Positions 50,964 to 60,763 of a stretch of DNA of 64,000 nt are shown here, in pieces. Position 1 is the stretch's first letter. Every line of letters begins with the position of its first letter. The stretch comes from Mucilaginibacter sabulilitoris (GTDB lineage: Bacteria > Bacteroidota > Bacteroidia > Sphingobacteriales > Sphingobacteriaceae), in NCBI RefSeq assembly GCF_034262375.1, contig NZ_CP139558.1, positions 4,278,001 to 4,342,000 of the forward strand. Direction: 5' to 3'. The position numbers and the translations under genes are program-made. The notes under the pieces are model-generated. The model was not told where the DNA came from. It saw only the letters and a program-made list of their open reading frames with translations, and searched no databases.

Positions 50964-52799
50964 TTAAGGATTTACAATATCTGTCATCGCTTTACTTACA
51001 CGCCTGTTGAGCCGTGGAGTTAAACATGGATTCATAATAAAACCACTACCATGTCCAAGCCCTAAGAAGTGGCCCGCTTCATGCGGTAGTCCCAGGCCAT
51101 CTGCACAGGGAGTGTCTGCAATTAGGGTATTACTTCCATTGGTTATTCCTCCATTGCAACGATGATCTCCTCCGCAAACTGTAGATGTTAAATCACCAAC
51201 CCGGAATACATTGTAATTAACGCCCGAACCTAAAGCAGTAACAGTGGCCATTTCGCCTCCCCCTGTGCCATTATCATCCACCTGGGTACCCAGATCACCA
51301 GGTGCTACTACGTCATTACTTGCACCACCGGTAAACATTACATTTGATTGCAGTTGCCAAACATTGTTGAGTAAAGCCCTCATTACATCGGCTGTTGGAG
51401 TATGGTCAGAACAGTGGGGGCCACCAGCTGCGGCTGTCGCTGAATCACAAACATAATGGAATGCAACACTACGGGCGAGCTGACTTTTAACAGATACTTG
51501 CAAAGTAGCCAGTACTGTGGTTCCGGCCATTGCGGTAATATTAGCTACTCCGGCGCTAACTCCATTAATTGATATACCTGTGGCAGTAGCAGTTACCGTT
51601 GCAACACCAGGCGTATCACTCACAAAAGTTGGAGTAGAACCGGCAGGCGTTACTGTTACCCTTGCTATTCGCCGTTCACCTACAGGCACAACCTGCCAGT
51701 TTGGAGCAACAGAAGCATCATAACCGGCAAATTGTTCGGAAGGATCTTCTGAAAATACTGCCGCCGTTGCAGGAACAGGTGGAGCCGGAGGCGGTGGTGG
51801 CGTTGGCGCTGGAGGCGGTGCCGGATTAGACATGCTAATATTGGCTACCTGATTGTTTAATTGCGAACCAAACTCGCTGGTTTCGCCATGTGCAAATATA
51901 GTGATCATGCTATCAGGTACCCCATTATTACGCAGCTCATTAGCTACAGAGATAGCCCTTGAGCACGATAGCTGCCAGTTTAACTGATCGGTGCCCGGTG
52001 TGCTTGCATAACCATCAACTCGTAAAGCATCTGTGCCTCCGCTGGCAGTCCAGCTTACAGCAAAATTGGCTATATCCGCTCTTTGAGCAGGTGTTAACTC
52101 TGTTGCAGATGTGGCAAATGACGAACTTAAAACACTTGGTGATGGGCTTGAATTGGCCGGATCACATGCCATTGGAGGTATGTCGCTGGGATTCCCGGCC
52201 CGTTGAATCCTTTTTGTAGCTACACCACTCCCCTGCTGCACTACATGAGTAAGTTCATGGGCCATTAATCTCTTGCCACTATCACTCTCCGGTGAAAACT
52301 GGCCACTGTTAAAAACAATATTGTTGCCAGATGTATAGGCCAGTGCATTAATTGACTGTGCAGATTTGGCAGCTACAGAATCGGTATGAATACGCACGTT
52401 TGAAAAATCATGTCCAAAACGGGGCTCAAAAAACTGACGGCTGCTTTCAGGTATCGCCTGCCCCGACGACCCCAATGAACCTACATAACTATCCAACTCG
52501 CTGCTTCCCTGCGCCGCGGTATCTGAACTTTCTTTACGTTGAAGTTTCTCTTCCTCTTCACAGTGCTGACATTTACGCTGTAGCCCGGTTTCTGCAGAGC
52601 TGAAAAATGCGGATCCATCCATGGAGGGAATGCTCATCCGCATAACTTTGTCGGCCATAGCATCAGCTTCACGCTCAAACCTGTCGCCGGGTTCATTTAC
52701 CTCCAATTTAGCCTGTACCATGTGCCGCGAAAAAAAAGGTTGGTTATTTTGCGCTTTGATGGTATTATTTTCGGGTTGTAATTGCTTAGCTGTTAACAT
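50964..52799 (-). CDS. DUF4157-OmpA-like-Ig-metzincin protein, eCIS cargo candidate 3
   Basis: The ATG at 52799 gives 611 residues; the frame to 52847 adds 16 residues. Order: DUF4157 start LEVNEPGDRFEREADAMAD, CQHCEEEEKLQRKES, DUF4157 core with LMAHELTHVVQQ; an OmpA-like region (about 230-315; VDGYASTPGTDQLNWQLSCSRAISVANEL); a Pro-rich linker (APPPAPTPPPPPAPP); a bacterial Ig-like domain (about 370-440); and a C-terminal metzincin with HEAGHFLGLGHGSGFIMNP, the zinc motif HExxHxxGxxH plus a following Met-turn. The last domain has all visible catalytic residues of a secreted protease. It is the most toxin-like of the group. Confidence 0.86.
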   Translation of the reverse strand: MLTAKQLQPENNTIKAQNNQPFFSRHMVQAKLEVNEPGDRFEREADAMADKVMRMSIPSMDGSAFFSSAETGLQRKCQHCEEEEKLQRKESSDTAAQGSSELDSYVGSLGSSGQAIPESSRQFFEPRFGHDFSNVRIHTDSVAAKSAQSINALAYTSGNNIVFNSGQFSPESDSGKRLMAHELTHVVQQGSGVATKRIQRAGNPSDIPPMACDPANSSPSPSVLSSSFATSATELTPAQRADIANFAVSWTASGGTDALRVDGYASTPGTDQLNWQLSCSRAISVANELRNNGVPDSMITIFAHGETSEFGSQLNNQVANISMSNPAPPPAPTPPPPPAPPVPATAAVFSEDPSEQFAGYDASVAPNWQVVPVGERRIARVTVTPAGSTPTFVSDTPGVATVTATATGISINGVSAGVANITAMAGTTVLATLQVSVKSQLARSVAFHYVCDSATAAAGGPHCSDHTPTADVMRALLNNVWQLQSNVMFTGGASNDVVAPGDLGTQVDDNGTGGGEMATVTALGSGVNYNVFRVGDLTSTVCGGDHRCNGGITNGSNTLIADTPCADGLGLPHEAGHFLGLGHGSGFIMNPCLTPRLNRRVSKAMTDIVNP

Positions 52800-52810
52800 A
52801 AAATATCTTT

Positions 52811-54346
52811 TTAATACCAATCCACATTTAATATTTGCTGCATCCATGGAAGGCGAATGGTCGAAAACCCCCAGGGCAGTTTTCCTAATAACACATCAAC
52901 CGTTTTTTGCTCAATTGTTAACAGCCAGCCATTTTCCCTTTTGGTCAGTTTTCCATCGCGTTCAAAAAAAGAATTTCGCAAACCTTCAATGGAGGTGTTT
53001 TTTAAAGGCGTCCAATGATCTATTACAGCTTCCAGTAACTTCTTTGATTCGGTCTTTTCTTTCTTTTTTAAAATGATAGCGGCAGGCAGGGTTTCCTCAA
53101 GCGGAAAACCGCATAATATTTTTTCAAGGGTAAGGTCAAACTCGGCAGCATTTGTACTTCCGGTTGCTAAATAATGGAACAATAATACAGCCCTTTGGTG
53201 GGTATTTTCATCTTTGAATTTACCGTCAGCCAATAGCCCTAAACCTGCAAAAAATGGCTTGAGAAAATAATGAAGTATTACCGCTCCGCTGTTTTTTACA
53301 AACAAAGATTCCTCTTTAGAAATGCCTGTATATTTTTTATTCCGAGGGCGCAGTCTGCCTTCGTTGTTTCTTTCGGCATCCTTATCAGGTTTTTCATCCG
53401 GTATATTTTCATTGTTATCAGCTTGTCGGTTTCCTTTATTTTTTTCAGGATCATTTTTTAACTCTTGCTGCGCTACCTGAAATAATTGAAGTTCCTGAAA
53501 TGCATTTTGTACAATGTTTGTTGCGAGGAGCTTGCTTATATTTTCAAAGGCAGTGATATCCGCAGCTGGAATGTCGAAATGTTCGGTTAATAGCAAGAGT
53601 GTACGGAATATTAGTTCACTATCTTCGGCACCGGAAAAAGATGTATTATTCCATAAAACAGGATCGTTCATTAGCGCGTGAAAAAGGCACTTCCATACCA
53701 TATTCCTATCGTTAATATGGCCTCTTGTACAGTTGTTTAGTATTGTGGAAATATCGATGTAAATAAGCCGCCATGGCTCATTGGTTACCGGAGCAATGGT
53801 AAGCATCATGTTTTCCAAAAAGCTGTCTGTAAATTGCCAAATGAGCCTTTGCAGCACAACAGGGGTATGTTTGTAATTATCGCGGAGCCAGTTGAAAAAA
53901 TATTGATTTTTATTCCCCGAAAAACTGCTTAATATATCACCCTCCCAGGCGCTCATTTCTTTTGTTGCACTGTACCAGGGCAGATAGCCATTCTCTAAAA
54001 AATAAATAAAAGCGTTAAAAGCCGACTGCGAAGTACTCAATACCTCCGTGCTGTTTTCATCGCCCAGTTTATCTTTTTTTACTGAGAGATTTTTCCGAAG
54101 CTCCTGGATAAAATGATCTTTAAACTCCTGCTCAAAGTTCTGTGCGCTTACATTACCCAAATTAAGCTGTAACGAATCAATACGAATAATTTCATTGGCC
54201 GGGAACATTTCATCAAAAACATCCTCCATACTGCTTGCCAATTCCTGTTGCAGCAAAACGTCTACGCGATTTTGAAAAGCATGCGCCTCTTCCCTTTTGG
54301 GAATATTCAAAATGATCTGCTGCTTATGAATAATATGCCTTGCCAT
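52811..54346 (-). CDS. eCIS tape-measure protein (CIS_TMP family)
   Basis: A 511-residue protein. The N-terminal helix-strand region HKQQIILNIPKREEAHAFQNRVDVLLQQELASSMEDVFDEMFP and RIDSLQLNLGNVSAQNFEQEF matches the contractile injection system tape-measure family, which sets tube length (Afp14 position). A charged Lys/Asn/Asp/Glu-rich stretch lies about 300-345, and the C-terminus has LEAVIDHWTPLKNTSIEGLRNSFF and a final LPWMQQILNVDW. The gene lies between the large structural gene and the DUF4157 group. Confidence 0.85.
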   Translation of the reverse strand: MARHIIHKQQIILNIPKREEAHAFQNRVDVLLQQELASSMEDVFDEMFPANEIIRIDSLQLNLGNVSAQNFEQEFKDHFIQELRKNLSVKKDKLGDENSTEVLSTSQSAFNAFIYFLENGYLPWYSATKEMSAWEGDILSSFSGNKNQYFFNWLRDNYKHTPVVLQRLIWQFTDSFLENMMLTIAPVTNEPWRLIYIDISTILNNCTRGHINDRNMVWKCLFHALMNDPVLWNNTSFSGAEDSELIFRTLLLLTEHFDIPAADITAFENISKLLATNIVQNAFQELQLFQVAQQELKNDPEKNKGNRQADNNENIPDEKPDKDAERNNEGRLRPRNKKYTGISKEESLFVKNSGAVILHYFLKPFFAGLGLLADGKFKDENTHQRAVLLFHYLATGSTNAAEFDLTLEKILCGFPLEETLPAAIILKKKEKTESKKLLEAVIDHWTPLKNTSIEGLRNSFFERDGKLTKRENGWLLTIEQKTVDVLLGKLPWGFSTIRLPWMQQILNVDWY

Positions 54347-54376
54347 CAGGAAACTGTTTATTAATATTCCGTTAAC

Positions 54377-57300
54377 TCATTCTTTCTTTTTCCGTGAAAT
54401 GAGATTCTCAATTTTTCCGGTACTTTTTGTGGGATCTACATTGGGTTCAAACAAACCATTTGCCGAAGCGTGCAGTATTTTAACCACACCATTGGGGTCG
54501 TTACAATTCCCATTTGATACCTGCAATGCTACCTTATATTCTTTTTCGCCTCCGTCGCGGTTAAATCTGAACTCTATTTTAGCAATACCTTCCTTAGCGA
54601 TATCATCTACTTTCCATGCATCGTCAAACTGCCACTTATATGTAAAGGTTGCGTCCTGAACTGTAGGTGTAAAGGTTGCTTGTATAAGTAAATCTGCGTT
54701 AATGGTTGATACAAATGAAAACTCGCTGCCCGGTGTTGGAAGCACGGTAACTTCAAACGGATCGGAACTAACGCCATTTACTGTATAAATAATACTGAAT
54801 TTTCCCTTGCCAGCAGTCGCAGGTGTAAAGGTTTGATTTACCGCATCAATACCTGCAACAGCATTAAATGTACCTCCGGGTACAGATACGCCAATTTTTG
54901 TGGGATTCGCATCGTTATCGCAGAAAGTGGCCTGCATTTTGATTACAGGCTTTTCCTGAACCGGTGGAGGCGTTTCTTTTTCTGGCATGATGTAAGCCAC
55001 CGGCGGACAATCTGAACAACACAGATACGGAATATAAAAATCGGCAATTACAGCGCCGTTTATTACCGGGTATTTCGATGTGACAGTTGCCTGGCCTGCC
55101 AATACATCTAAAAGGCTTTGCCGTTCTGCCGCTGTAACCTCCTTACTATCTGTAAGGATTTTTTTAAACCTGTTGAGCGTATTTTCATCCAATGCAATTG
55201 CTGCCCTGGTATTTACTGCAGAGGCGGCGGCCCTCGTTGCCGGCTGCTCACCGGTTATTTTTGTGTCGGCGGCCCTGGCAATAGGTGTATTAGCTGCATT
55301 GGTAAACACCGCGCCGGCAGCATCTGTAAATGTTCTGCCCGGGACTGTTCTTGTTGGAGGGACATTTTTGTAAACTAATACCAGTGTGCCTCCTTTAGGT
55401 ACCCCTGCCTTATGTTCAAGTCCGGGATGGTTTTTATAATAGTTTAAAAATGCAAGCTGTTGTTTATACTGGGTAAGCCTGTCCGTATATTCCTTTTTTA
55501 ATACCTGAAAGCGTTCATCAATACAAATGCTGGTAAGCACCCCAAATGCCTCTACTAAAAGATCTATCTGATAATCTTCAATAAATGATACTGTTGTTGT
55601 GTCTTTGGGCGCGGTGTTTTTTACAGTAAGCAGTATTAAAGCGTTGGTGGCCAGTGTTGTATCACGAAGGTAATTCTGATACTTAACCCCAAAATCGTCC
55701 ATGTCAATATTGGATATATTGTTGGTGTTCAAGGCAAACATCAATTCTTCAACCGTATTTACAAATTGGAAAAAGTAATAGTAAATCGCAGTAAGCGGAT
55801 CGGCCTGATCAATATTTACAGGATTGGTAAATACTCCTGTATTACTTAGTGAGCTTAAATAACCACTGCCTATGGTATTTGGCACGGCCGGACAATAAGT
55901 ACGTAAAAAATCCCCTTTTTTATATGCAGTATTTGCTACTATTGCCAATTCGGGCGTAAGAGCTGCCCGCAGTTTAAAATCTGAGAATTTTACGGCCTCA
56001 ACATTAGTTACGTTGGTTACATTGGTTAAAACCCCGGGCGCGGGCGGAGTTTTTGCAGGAGTATATGGCAATTTGGTAACAAAGCAAAAAGTAGTATGTA
56101 TTTTACACATTGCCTCGCTTACTATCAAATTGTACTCTGTTTCCAAGTCGCGGATATTACAATCAGGCAGTGTTGCATCACCGCTCAATTGTTCGGCAGA
56201 AACGGCAACTACATCAAATGGTAGATTGAAATTTAAACGCTGATTAAGGATGTTAGTTAAAACCGTTTGATAGTTTTGCCCGATATGTCCTTCTACCCTG
56301 AAGAAATTATAACTTTCAATATCATATAAAAGCGGTTGTGTTACTAAAGTATTACTGTTATACAAACCAGCATTGTAGCTTAAATTAAAAACAGCATTAC
56401 CCCGGCTGGTTTTATAATAGCTCCATGCTTTATATAATTCGGCACCAACGGTGTTTATTTTATAGTAATATGGAATTGCTCTTTCAGAGAGCCAGGGAAA
56501 TTCATACTGACTTGGAGTGATTTTTATAGTCGATTGACTTAGGATATCCTTGTTTTGCGCCATAAAATTCTTTATTAAAATCATCATCCGATTAAATAAA
56601 AGAATTACCTCGGCCGACTCTGTACCCATTTTTGCAAAGAGCGGAGAGTATATGAAATAATTCCGATCGCTATCCTTCACATAAGCGTTGGAAGCCAGTG
56701 ACGCATCGCCGAGAACCAGATGGAGCGGAAATAAATTTTCATCGGGGCAGCAGGTTGAAATAACGCCAGATATTTTCGACGAAAATTCATAATAAGCTTT
56801 GATCAGGTCGTCTATGAAATCATAAAAATATTCAATAAAAATCGGGTTTTGCTTCAATAACAGGTCACGGTATTTTTTCAGATCATTTAGCAGGTTGGCA
56901 AACGGATTTGAGCTAACCTTTAAAATTGTACTGTATTTGGTGTATGTATCATTATAGGCATTTGAAACCAAGGTTAATGTAGCGTCATCTGCCAGTTTAA
57001 GAAATGCATCTATTATATTATCTGTAGTATTCAGATCAGTATAAGGCACATTGAAACGCTTTAGCGGTATCTGATATACCAAATTTGTCTGGAGCTTTGG
57101 CAGCACAACATCTCCTCTGGTGGCGGGTACGATGGCATTGCCAGGCAGATCTGTTTTTTTAACAAGTAAAGGTCTGACTTGAAATTCCATTTTCTCGCCT
57201 TTATTGTTGCAATCCTGTGTATCGCAATTTTTCAGGTCGGTTTCCCTTGCTTCTAAAAATAGCACAACAACATAATCGCTCAATTTTATGCCTGGAGTAG

Positions 57301-57715
57301 ACAGCGTTTTGGCCTTTAGCTTATCAGCACTTTCAAGTGTTTTAAACTGTTCATCTGATAATAACATCCAGACTTCTTTACCTGTACAAAATGGTTTGTA
57401 AAAAGGCAGGGCGCCTTTGTCATAAACAAACGGCAGATCGGCAGGTACGTCAATCGCATTATATGGCAGGTAATAAGTGTATTGCGTGCTATTCTGTGTA
57501 ATTAAGTATCCCTGCGAAGTTACCCCGCAACCTTTTGTGACACCGATAATACCCGGTCTAAGCGTTATTTCCAGTCCGCAAACAATGCCAATGCCAATCA
57601 GCTTATTACGGGTCCAGCGATTTTGCTGATCAAGGTAATTAAAGGTTTCATTAAGATGGTCATTCGTGAGTACCTGATCTGGTTCAAACACGATGTATTC
57701 AACTGGATTTGCCAT
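54377..57715 (-). CDS. Large eCIS structural protein with Ig/PKD-like C-terminus
   Basis: A 1112-residue protein. The start EYIVFEPDQVLTNDHLNETFNYLDQQNRWTRNKLIGIGIVCGLEI and GVTKGCGVTSQGYLI are typical of a Bacteroidota eCIS family, often encoded between the second baseplate gene and the tape-measure gene. Residues about 900-1090 hold two beta-sandwich domains (a Pro/Ala-rich spacer, then an Ig-like and a PKD-like region: YKWQFDDAWKVDD and EKEYKVALQVSNGNCND). It occupies the place of Afp13, the tail-fibre gene, so a fibre or receptor-binding role is possible; other roles such as baseplate extension are not excluded. Confidence 0.68.
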   Translation of the reverse strand: MANPVEYIVFEPDQVLTNDHLNETFNYLDQQNRWTRNKLIGIGIVCGLEITLRPGIIGVTKGCGVTSQGYLITQNSTQYTYYLPYNAIDVPADLPFVYDKGALPFYKPFCTGKEVWMLLSDEQFKTLESADKLKAKTLSTPGIKLSDYVVVLFLEARETDLKNCDTQDCNNKGEKMEFQVRPLLVKKTDLPGNAIVPATRGDVVLPKLQTNLVYQIPLKRFNVPYTDLNTTDNIIDAFLKLADDATLTLVSNAYNDTYTKYSTILKVSSNPFANLLNDLKKYRDLLLKQNPIFIEYFYDFIDDLIKAYYEFSSKISGVISTCCPDENLFPLHLVLGDASLASNAYVKDSDRNYFIYSPLFAKMGTESAEVILLFNRMMILIKNFMAQNKDILSQSTIKITPSQYEFPWLSERAIPYYYKINTVGAELYKAWSYYKTSRGNAVFNLSYNAGLYNSNTLVTQPLLYDIESYNFFRVEGHIGQNYQTVLTNILNQRLNFNLPFDVVAVSAEQLSGDATLPDCNIRDLETEYNLIVSEAMCKIHTTFCFVTKLPYTPAKTPPAPGVLTNVTNVTNVEAVKFSDFKLRAALTPELAIVANTAYKKGDFLRTYCPAVPNTIGSGYLSSLSNTGVFTNPVNIDQADPLTAIYYYFFQFVNTVEELMFALNTNNISNIDMDDFGVKYQNYLRDTTLATNALILLTVKNTAPKDTTTVSFIEDYQIDLLVEAFGVLTSICIDERFQVLKKEYTDRLTQYKQQLAFLNYYKNHPGLEHKAGVPKGGTLVLVYKNVPPTRTVPGRTFTDAAGAVFTNAANTPIARAADTKITGEQPATRAAASAVNTRAAIALDENTLNRFKKILTDSKEVTAAERQSLLDVLAGQATVTSKYPVINGAVIADFYIPYLCCSDCPPVAYIMPEKETPPPVQEKPVIKMQATFCDNDANPTKIGVSVPGGTFNAVAGIDAVNQTFTPATAGKGKFSIIYTVNGVSSDPFEVTVLPTPGSEFSFVSTINADLLIQATFTPTVQDATFTYKWQFDDAWKVDDIAKEGIAKIEFRFNRDGGEKEYKVALQVSNGNCNDPNGVVKILHASANGLFEPNVDPTKSTGKIENLISRKKKE

Positions 57716-57718
57716 ATA

Positions 57719-60700
57719 TCAATTTTTTAAAGATCCTAAAATGGTTTTACCCAACATTACCGGGTTGGTGTCCTTGCTTTCCTCGCAATCATGTAAAGTT
57801 GCTAAAGGGTACTCGCTATGTAAATTAAACAGCAGCGGTACCATAACATCATTAGCCTTTTGCAAGTCGGTTATGGTTGTATTATCAAATGAATAATTGG
57901 CTAAAGCCGTTATCCAGGTTTTATAAGCGTTCTCAAAGTCATAAAGCGACTGGTCATTTATCCAGCAAACTTTTACCATGGTATGTGCAGGTACTTCCTG
58001 TCTGATGATATCCTCAAAATAATTTCTGAAAGCCATATTCCTGAAATGCACAGGCCAGTACGGTAATACAACAGACATTTTGAAAGAATAAGGATCCTGC
58101 TCGCCACAGAAATCACACTTTGGATCCAAACATACCGGAGGTCTGGCAAACAGGTTATTACGGGGCCTAAGCAAAAGGTGCTCAATAAGATGTAATCCAT
58201 CCGCGTCACATTCGGTATTAAACTCGGTTATGAATTGTGCCAGCGCGGTATTTGCGTCCTGTTCCGAAGTGAAATTATTACTTACAGCCAGGTTATTGTA
58301 TGCCTTATCAAACACATAAATATTCCAATTAGTTCCAGTTTCTTTAACCGCATAATTTTGCCCTGCCAATAGCCTGTCCATAAATGCCGGTAAGGCTTTG
58401 TTTAACTCCTCCTGTGTAGTATAAGTAGCTGCTGAGGTAAGGGTATCGCCATGCGGATTTTTGAATACAAATTGGTATTTAGCCGGGGTATCGGTGGTAG
58501 TGATGATGGTGGCATTGCCTATGCAATACAAAAACCGTCTGTAGTAATTATCAATACCACCCAAATGGCAAAGCTTTTTTTCCAGACCTGAAACATTATC
58601 GGTGTCCCATAATTTAATGGCATCGACAGTTAAATCGTCTTTTTGCGGGAAGTAGTTAAATCCCCTGGCCCTTTGATAACTGATAACGGGATAGTCTTTC
58701 AGGAAAGATATTTTACTATCTATCAGATCGGCCGGGGTTATATGTGTTTCTTTCTGGGTGTCATAATCAAGTGAGTAATTTAGCAAAACGTATTCATTAA
58801 ATGACTCGCCAAACCGGCTCATTAAATGATCAAGAAAACGGTTGCGCCGGTCGGCAAAAACATCATTTGATTCGTACAACTGCTGCCAGCTATTCATTGT
58901 AGCAACAGCCGAATCCTGGATTTGCATTACCAACTGTTCAATGGTTTTTGCTGATGTATCCTGTTTATAAACGGGCGCTATATTCTTGATGTCACCTAAA
59001 AACTGAGCATAATAAGTTTGTACAATATTATCGGTGGAAAAAAGCTCTTTTGCCCCATTTAACTGCGAAAAGAAATCGGCCAGTAACTGATCAAACAACA
59101 ATAAATAAGCCTGTAACTGGCGGGCCTGTGCTTTCCGCTCTTCACTAACAGTTGAAGGAAGCCCGGCTGAGCCTACACCATAGGTTTGCGGTAAAAGATA
59201 TTGCACGGAGGTATAACTATCAAGTGCGGAATAAGTACCTGTCGGAACAGCGAGGTCATCAGTGTGCCCGGAAAGTTTATTGCGGGCCTTTACCGCACGC
59301 AGCCATTTCAAGGTATCGCGTACCTCGGTCAGCGATGGTAAATAAGGGAACTGGTTTTTATAGAATAACAGTTTTGATTTGGTTTCGGAAAACACCGGCT
59401 TACAGCCAGTTGTAACAGGCATGCACCAGCTTTTGGCCTTTTGACCGGGTATAGCTTTATTGTCAGTTCCATATTTGGTCATCAGGAAATTACGTACGGC
59501 CAATACACCGTCAATATCCATAATGAGGCTGATAATGTCGGATGCGTATATTTCCTGGCGTAGCTGAGTTTGCTCCAACTCAGCAGTATCGATAAAGCCA
59601 TGTTGCAGTACCGGGCCTTCGAATATCGTATCGGTAGTATTGCCTTTATCCTGCAGTTCGCTTAACAGGTAAAAATTTACCGATGGGTTCATATAATCCT
59701 CAATTACATAAAATACTTGTGCCTGTATCTGCTCCATATCAGCTGATGGGGATACTTCTATATCGCAGCAAATGGCTATTTCTTCATCTTTTATAGTAGT
59801 TACACTTACAAAATCCTCGCAAAGGTTCCTGTTTTCATTCAGCGTACGGACAGCTGTTTGAACAATATGTTTTGATTGCTGAATTTTTAACAGGTACAGG
59901 TTAAGCACCTGCGCAGTGAAATTAGCAGTGAAAAATCCCTGAACGTCAGCAGGTAGTACTTGTTGGCCCGAAGGCTGCAGATCAATATTGATAATACCAT
60001 TAAGTGTTGCGGCATGATTGGCCCCGCCCGAAGTATAATTAAAATCAATAGTTATAGTAATGTTGTTGCCAGCCGGAAAACTGGTTGTTACGCCCGTAAT
60101 AGATGCCGGATCGGCAGAAAGCAGACCGGCTATGGTGGTATCATTCCATACCGGGAAAATAATAGTTAAACTAACATCGCCCCCTTTAAATTTGGCGGTA
60201 GCAGGGTTTAGAACCTGTAATTCGCCATTGTTCAGGTCGCCAAACTGCTGATCAAAATCCAGATCAAGTATTACTTTGTATAAACCAGATAAATAAACCG
60301 GGTGAGGTGTTACATCATACGATAGCTCGTCTTTTTTACAATCGGCATAAAGAGCAATTTCCCCGGCCGGAATATCCTTATTATTTACTGTATAAAAATC
60401 ATCATACAGAAACCAGGCATTATGCACCCCTACTATATCTATAAGCAATTTGCGGTAGTCATTAACTGTAAGTGGCGACTGCGTAAGGATATTTTTAGCC
60501 GTAAATAAGGTTTGTGAGGAAGCTATTTTACCATCGGCACCTGTAAGCAGGTCTTCCATAGGCATCCCTGTTCGGTAACCCAATTCGGTAATGGCATAGC
60601 AAAGCGCTTCCAGAATAGTTATACCCGGATCGTGCTCATTATAGTCGGTCCATATTTTGCCGCTCAGTTTTTCAATGTAGCCCAGGCCAGCCTCTCTGAG

Positions 60701-60763
60701 AAAAGCATAATCCTGGTCGGCAATAAGGCCCGGATCTTTTTCAATTACTTTTTGCTTATCCAT
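57719..60763 (-). CDS. eCIS baseplate protein (Afp12-like)
   Basis: The ATG at 60763 gives 1014 residues (MDKQKVIEKDPGLIADQDYAF); an alternative start at 60772 is three residues longer. The N-terminal motif IWTDYNEHDPGITILEALCYAITELGYRTGMPMEDLLTG is the hallmark of baseplate J-type proteins of contractile systems. A long middle part and a C-terminal DPKCDFCGEQDPYSFKMSVVLPYWPVHFRNMAF with CxxC follow. It probably forms part of the wedge at the bottom of the particle. It overlaps the upstream baseplate gene by 8 bp. Confidence 0.86.
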   Translation of the reverse strand: MDKQKVIEKDPGLIADQDYAFLREAGLGYIEKLSGKIWTDYNEHDPGITILEALCYAITELGYRTGMPMEDLLTGADGKIASSQTLFTAKNILTQSPLTVNDYRKLLIDIVGVHNAWFLYDDFYTVNNKDIPAGEIALYADCKKDELSYDVTPHPVYLSGLYKVILDLDFDQQFGDLNNGELQVLNPATAKFKGGDVSLTIIFPVWNDTTIAGLLSADPASITGVTTSFPAGNNITITIDFNYTSGGANHAATLNGIINIDLQPSGQQVLPADVQGFFTANFTAQVLNLYLLKIQQSKHIVQTAVRTLNENRNLCEDFVSVTTIKDEEIAICCDIEVSPSADMEQIQAQVFYVIEDYMNPSVNFYLLSELQDKGNTTDTIFEGPVLQHGFIDTAELEQTQLRQEIYASDIISLIMDIDGVLAVRNFLMTKYGTDNKAIPGQKAKSWCMPVTTGCKPVFSETKSKLLFYKNQFPYLPSLTEVRDTLKWLRAVKARNKLSGHTDDLAVPTGTYSALDSYTSVQYLLPQTYGVGSAGLPSTVSEERKAQARQLQAYLLLFDQLLADFFSQLNGAKELFSTDNIVQTYYAQFLGDIKNIAPVYKQDTSAKTIEQLVMQIQDSAVATMNSWQQLYESNDVFADRRNRFLDHLMSRFGESFNEYVLLNYSLDYDTQKETHITPADLIDSKISFLKDYPVISYQRARGFNYFPQKDDLTVDAIKLWDTDNVSGLEKKLCHLGGIDNYYRRFLYCIGNATIITTTDTPAKYQFVFKNPHGDTLTSAATYTTQEELNKALPAFMDRLLAGQNYAVKETGTNWNIYVFDKAYNNLAVSNNFTSEQDANTALAQFITEFNTECDADGLHLIEHLLLRPRNNLFARPPVCLDPKCDFCGEQDPYSFKMSVVLPYWPVHFRNMAFRNYFEDIIRQEVPAHTMVKVCWINDQSLYDFENAYKTWITALANYSFDNTTITDLQKANDVMVPLLFNLHSEYPLATLHDCEESKDTNPVMLGKTILGSLKN

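Noticed and set aside
49100..52700. Possible CRISPR or satellite array from the repeated blocks
   Set aside because: The repeats are protein-coding, about 1.5-1.9 kb apart and explained by gene duplication of the DUF4157 heads.
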